Shown: positions 6,773-9,535 of the stretch, piece by piece
Numbering within the stretch: the stretch's first letter is position 1
How the letters are laid out: each line of letters starts with the position of its first letter
Position numbers and translations under genes: made by a program
From: DAOTZS01 sp034434335
Lineage (GTDB): Bacteria; Chloroflexota; Anaerolineae; CG2-30-64-16
Direction of reading: 5' to 3'
Assembly: GCA_034434335.1 (NCBI GenBank)
Contig: DAOTZS010000057.1
Span: 1-9,535, forward strand
DNA: 9,535 bases
The notes under the pieces: model-generated
What the model was told of the DNA's origin: nothing
Databases searched by the model: none
Seen by the model: the letters and a program-made list of their open reading frames with translations, nothing else

Positions 6773-6822
6773 ACGCTCGCACGCCGAGACGCCAGCGTCG
6801 ATCTCATGGCCAGGAGTAGATA

Positions 6823-8970
6823 ATGGACAGTGTAGCCCAGCTTGAGCCAGTTGCTCTCGCCAACTTCGAGTTATCAGCCCCCGAGATCACCCTCAAAGAG
6901 CCCGAGCTATATCTCAACCGCGAGTTGAGCTGGATCGAGTTCAACCGCCGGGTGCTAGAAGAAGCTAAGGACCCGCGGCATCCCCTGCTGGAGCGGGTTA
7001 AGTTTCTGGCCATCTTCAGCTCTAACCTGGACGAGTTCTTTATGATCCGCGTCTCGGGGCTAAAGGATCAGGTGACGGCCGGGGTTACCAACACCCCACC
7101 CGACGGGATGACGCCGGCCGAGCAGTTGATGGCCATCCGGGAAAGGGTACTACCCCTGATGCAGGAGCAGCGCCACTACTTCTACACCGAGATCATCCCC
7201 GCCCTGGCGGCTGCCGGTATTCATCTCTTGCGCTATGAGCAGCTTACTGCCCAAGAACAGGACCGACTCCGCGCCTACTTCCAGGCCGAGATCATGCCCG
7301 TGCTGACCCCGCTGGCCTTTGATCCCGGCCGGCCGTTCCCGCATATCTCCAACCTGAGCCTCAACCTGGCCGTGATCGTGCGTAGCCCCCAGGGCACTGA
7401 ACACTTTGCCCGCATCAAAGTGCCCAACACGCTGCCTCGCCTGATACCGCTGGAAGAGGGGCGGCGTTTCGTGTGGCTGGAAGAGGTGATCGCCGGCAAC
7501 CTCAGCTTCCTTTTCCCTGGCTACGAGGTGGTCGAAGCCTACACCTTTCAGGTCATCCGCGATGCCGATATCGAGATCCAGGAGGATGAGGCGCCCGACC
7601 TGCTGGAGACTATTGAGCAAGGGTTGCGGCAACGCCACTTTGGACCTGTAGTGCGCCTGGCAGTTGACGCTGCCATGCCCGAACGCCTGGTGGCCTTGTT
7701 GCGGGAGAATCTGGAAGTTGGCCCTGAGGACATCTACCCTTTGCAGCCGCCGCTGGGGATGAGCAGCTTGATGAGCTTGACGTCTCTAAACCGGCCAGAT
7801 CTGAAGGATCCGCCCTTTGTGCCAGCAGTGCCGCCCCAGCTGCGCGGGCTGGAGCGTGCCCAGGACATCTTCGCCGCCATCCGTCAACAAGACATCTTGC
7901 TTCACCACCCATACGACTCCTTCGCGCCGGTACTGGATTTCGTACGAGCTGCGGCCATAGACCCCCAGGTGCTGGCTATCAAACAGACCCTCTACCGGGT
8001 GGGGCAAAACGCGCCGATCGTACAGGCCCTGCTCGAGGCGCAGCGCAACGGCAAGCAGGTGGCTGTGCTGGTAGAGCTGAAGGCGCGCTTTGACGAGGAA
8101 AGTAACATCGGCTGGGCACGCGCCTTGGAAACCGAAGGGGTACACGTGGTATATGGCCTGGTGGGGCTCAAGACCCACAGCAAGATCACCCTGGTGGTGC
8201 GCCGCGAGGAGGGTGGCCTGCGCCGTTACCTGCACCTGGCTACCGGCAACTATAACGCGGTCACAGCCGGCATCTACACCGATCTGGGGCTCTTCACCTG
8301 TGACCCAGACCTGGGCGCCGATGCCACCGAGCTATTCAACACCCTCACCGGCTACTCGACCCAAACCTACTACCGCAGCCTGCTGGTGGCGCCGGTCGCA
8401 ATGCGCGAGCGCATCCTGGCCATGATCGAACGGGAGGCTGATCACGCGCGGGCCGGCCGGCCGGCGCGCCTGATCTTCAAGATGAACTCCCTGGTTGATG
8501 AGCGATTGATCCGGGCTCTTTACCGGGCTTCTCAGGCAGGGGTCAAGATTGACCTGATCGTGCGGGGCATCTGCTGTCTGCGGCCAGGGCTGCCTGGGAT
8601 CAGCGATAACATCCAGGTGATCAGCATCGTGGGGCGCTTCCTGGAACATAGCCGCATCTACTACTTTGAGAACGCCGGCAACCCTGAGGTTTACGTGGGC
8701 AGTGCCGATCTCATGCCCCGCAACCTGGATCGCCGGGTGGAAACCCTCTTCCCGATCAATGACCCGCACATCCGGTCCTATATCCGAAACACGATCCTGG
8801 AAGTGGAGTTGCACAACAATGTCCGGGCCCGGGTTCTGCAACCCGATGGCACATACGTGCGTCGGCAGCCGCGGCCCGGTGAACCGGCCATTGATAGCCA
8901 AGCCTGGTTACTGGCCCATCCCAGCCTGGGCGGCCGCGGCGCTCCTTTCCGCTGGCCGGTCGCCAGTTGA
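6823..8970 (+). CDS. ppk1: Polyphosphate kinase 1
   Basis: Reversibly transfers the ATP terminal phosphate to inorganic polyphosphate, making a phosphate and energy store. 715 residues, normal for the family. Seen in order: N-terminal domain with LNRELSWIEFNRRVL (31-45) and SSNLDEFFMIRVSGLKDQ (66-83), where Asn68 would touch the ATP base; a middle head domain; then two phospholipase D-like domains. Arg392 (TLYRVG) and Arg422 (KARFDEESN) match the magnesium-binding arginines of the E. coli enzyme, and His452 (GLKTHSK) matches its autophosphorylated histidine, with the same 30-residue spacings. HLATGNYN (471-478), GRFLEHSRIYYF (604-615) and YVGSADLMPRNLDRRVE (624-640) complete the active site. 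ATG at 6823 has AGGAG 6 bases upstream. It appears to be a single-gene unit, with no ppx or pho gene beside it. Confidence 0.97.
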   Translation: MDSVAQLEPVALANFELSAPEITLKEPELYLNRELSWIEFNRRVLEEAKDPRHPLLERVKFLAIFSSNLDEFFMIRVSGLKDQVTAGVTNTPPDGMTPAEQLMAIRERVLPLMQEQRHYFYTEIIPALAAAGIHLLRYEQLTAQEQDRLRAYFQAEIMPVLTPLAFDPGRPFPHISNLSLNLAVIVRSPQGTEHFARIKVPNTLPRLIPLEEGRRFVWLEEVIAGNLSFLFPGYEVVEAYTFQVIRDADIEIQEDEAPDLLETIEQGLRQRHFGPVVRLAVDAAMPERLVALLRENLEVGPEDIYPLQPPLGMSSLMSLTSLNRPDLKDPPFVPAVPPQLRGLERAQDIFAAIRQQDILLHHPYDSFAPVLDFVRAAAIDPQVLAIKQTLYRVGQNAPIVQALLEAQRNGKQVAVLVELKARFDEESNIGWARALETEGVHVVYGLVGLKTHSKITLVVRREEGGLRRYLHLATGNYNAVTAGIYTDLGLFTCDPDLGADATELFNTLTGYSTQTYYRSLLVAPVAMRERILAMIEREADHARAGRPARLIFKMNSLVDERLIRALYRASQAGVKIDLIVRGICCLRPGLPGISDNIQVISIVGRFLEHSRIYYFENAGNPEVYVGSADLMPRNLDRRVETLFPINDPHIRSYIRNTILEVELHNNVRARVLQPDGTYVRRQPRPGEPAIDSQAWLLAHPSLGGRGAPFRWPVAS

Positions 8971-8973
8971 GGG

Positions 8974-9535
8974 CTATGAGTCAGCGAACTGGCGTTCGTA
9001 CAAGGTACGATATACCCCACCTTTCGCTAACAGTTCGGCGTGCGTCCCCTGTTCCACGATGCGGCCATCCTGCACCACACAGATCAGGTGCGCGTTGCGC
9101 ACTGTGCTGAGCCGGTGGGCGATGACGACTGCAGTACGTCCTCGCAGAAGCTGCGCTAACGCCTCCTGGATTAACTCTTCGGTCACGCTATCCACATTGG
9201 CGGTCGCCTCATCCAGGATCAGAATGCGCGGGTCGGCCAGCGCGGCGCGGGCTATACAGATGAGCTGGCGCTGTCCCACCGACAGGTTGGCACCCCCTTC
9301 GTAAATCGGCGTCTGATAACCATCGGGCAGGGCCGCGATAAAGGCATCGGCGTTGGCCAGCCGCGCCGCGGCCACCACAGCCTCGTCCGGGGCATCGGGC
9401 CAGCTAAAGCGGATATTGTCTGCGATAGTGCCGGAAAACAGGAACGGGTCCTGAGGCACCAGGCCGGTCTGGGCCCGTAGTGACCGCTGCGCTACGTCCC
9501 GCACATCTATGCCGTCTATACGCACAGCTCCTTCA
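8974..9535 (-). CDS. ABC exporter ATPase domain (C-terminal part, cut by right edge)
   Basis: C-terminal 186 residues of an ABC transporter of the exporter type (MsbA/MdlB-like), in which a membrane domain and an ATPase domain are fused; only part of the ATPase is visible. Numbering from the window edge: VRIDGIDVRDV (4-14); Q-loop VPQDPFLFSGT with Gln28; signature LSVGQRQ (84-90), a variant of LSGGQ; Walker B ILILDEAT with Asp108 and catalytic Glu109; D-loop NVDS (113-116); H-loop IAHRLST with His140; and the usual ending DGRIVEQGTHAELL. The Walker A site and the membrane part lie beyond the window. The GTG at 9525 is not a real start, because the frame stays open with family-like residues to the edge. 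It ends 3 bases from the ppk1 stop, tail to tail. Exporters of this type often come as pairs; substrate unknown. Confidence 0.93.
   Translation of the reverse strand, partial: EGAVRIDGIDVRDVAQRSLRAQTGLVPQDPFLFSGTIADNIRFSWPDAPDEAVVAAARLANADAFIAALPDGYQTPIYEGGANLSVGQRQLICIARAALADPRILILDEATANVDSVTEELIQEALAQLLRGRTAVVIAHRLSTVRNAHLICVVQDGRIVEQGTHAELLAKGGVYRTLYERQFADS

Noticed and set aside
8450..8465. GGCCGGCC-type repeated tract inside ppk1
   Set aside because: It simply encodes AGRPAR in GC-rich codons; no independent repeat or site is supported.
1..9535. CRISPR arrays, insertion sequences, tRNA genes, phage or defence genes
   Set aside because: I looked for regular direct repeats, transposase motifs, terminal repeats and tRNA-like clover-leaf sequences and saw none that stand up.

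Overview
The window is GC-rich bacterial DNA, densely coded, with strong GGAGG-type ribosome binding sites and some GTG starts. No rRNA, tRNA or other taxonomic marker is present. The lineage therefore stays open; gene content and sequence style would fit a Chloroflexota (Anaerolineae-like) genome, but this is only an impression. No gap without a gene exceeds 300 bases.

Layout. (1) Positions 1-4766, all minus strand, look like one operon read right to left. A near-consensus sigma-70-type promoter (4838-4866) leads into three consecutive M42-family metallo-aminopeptidase genes (4766-3678, 3675-2608, 2586-1567). An NMT1/SsuA-type lipoprotein substrate-binding protein follows (1514-555), then a 237-base gap holding a perfect 21-bp-stem hairpin (426-470), then the start of a TauC/SsuC-type ABC permease cut by the left edge (317-1). 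An ATPase gene probably lies beyond the edge but is not seen. (2) Positions 4920-6632, minus strand, encode a 570-residue protein of unknown function whose last third resembles the nucleoside phosphorylase superfamily. (3) A 190-base divergent promoter region (6633-6822) separates it from (4) ppk1, polyphosphate kinase, on the plus strand (6823-8970). (5) Only three bases after the ppk1 stop lies the stop of a convergent ABC exporter ATPase domain (8974-9535), cut by the right edge.

How the genes may work together. The three M42 enzymes differ in active-site surroundings but keep all metal ligands, so they probably form one or more tetrahedral (TET-like) aminopeptidase particles that trim peptides to amino acids. 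Their shared transcript with an ABC importer of the nitrate/sulfonate/taurine/pyrimidine-precursor class suggests a nutrient scavenging unit, but the ligand cannot be read from the sequence. ppk1 and the exporter appear functionally separate. The most promising items for follow-up are the triple M42-plus-importer cluster, the intergenic palindrome and the phosphorylase-like protein. I see no clear evidence of a wholly new defence or mobile system here.
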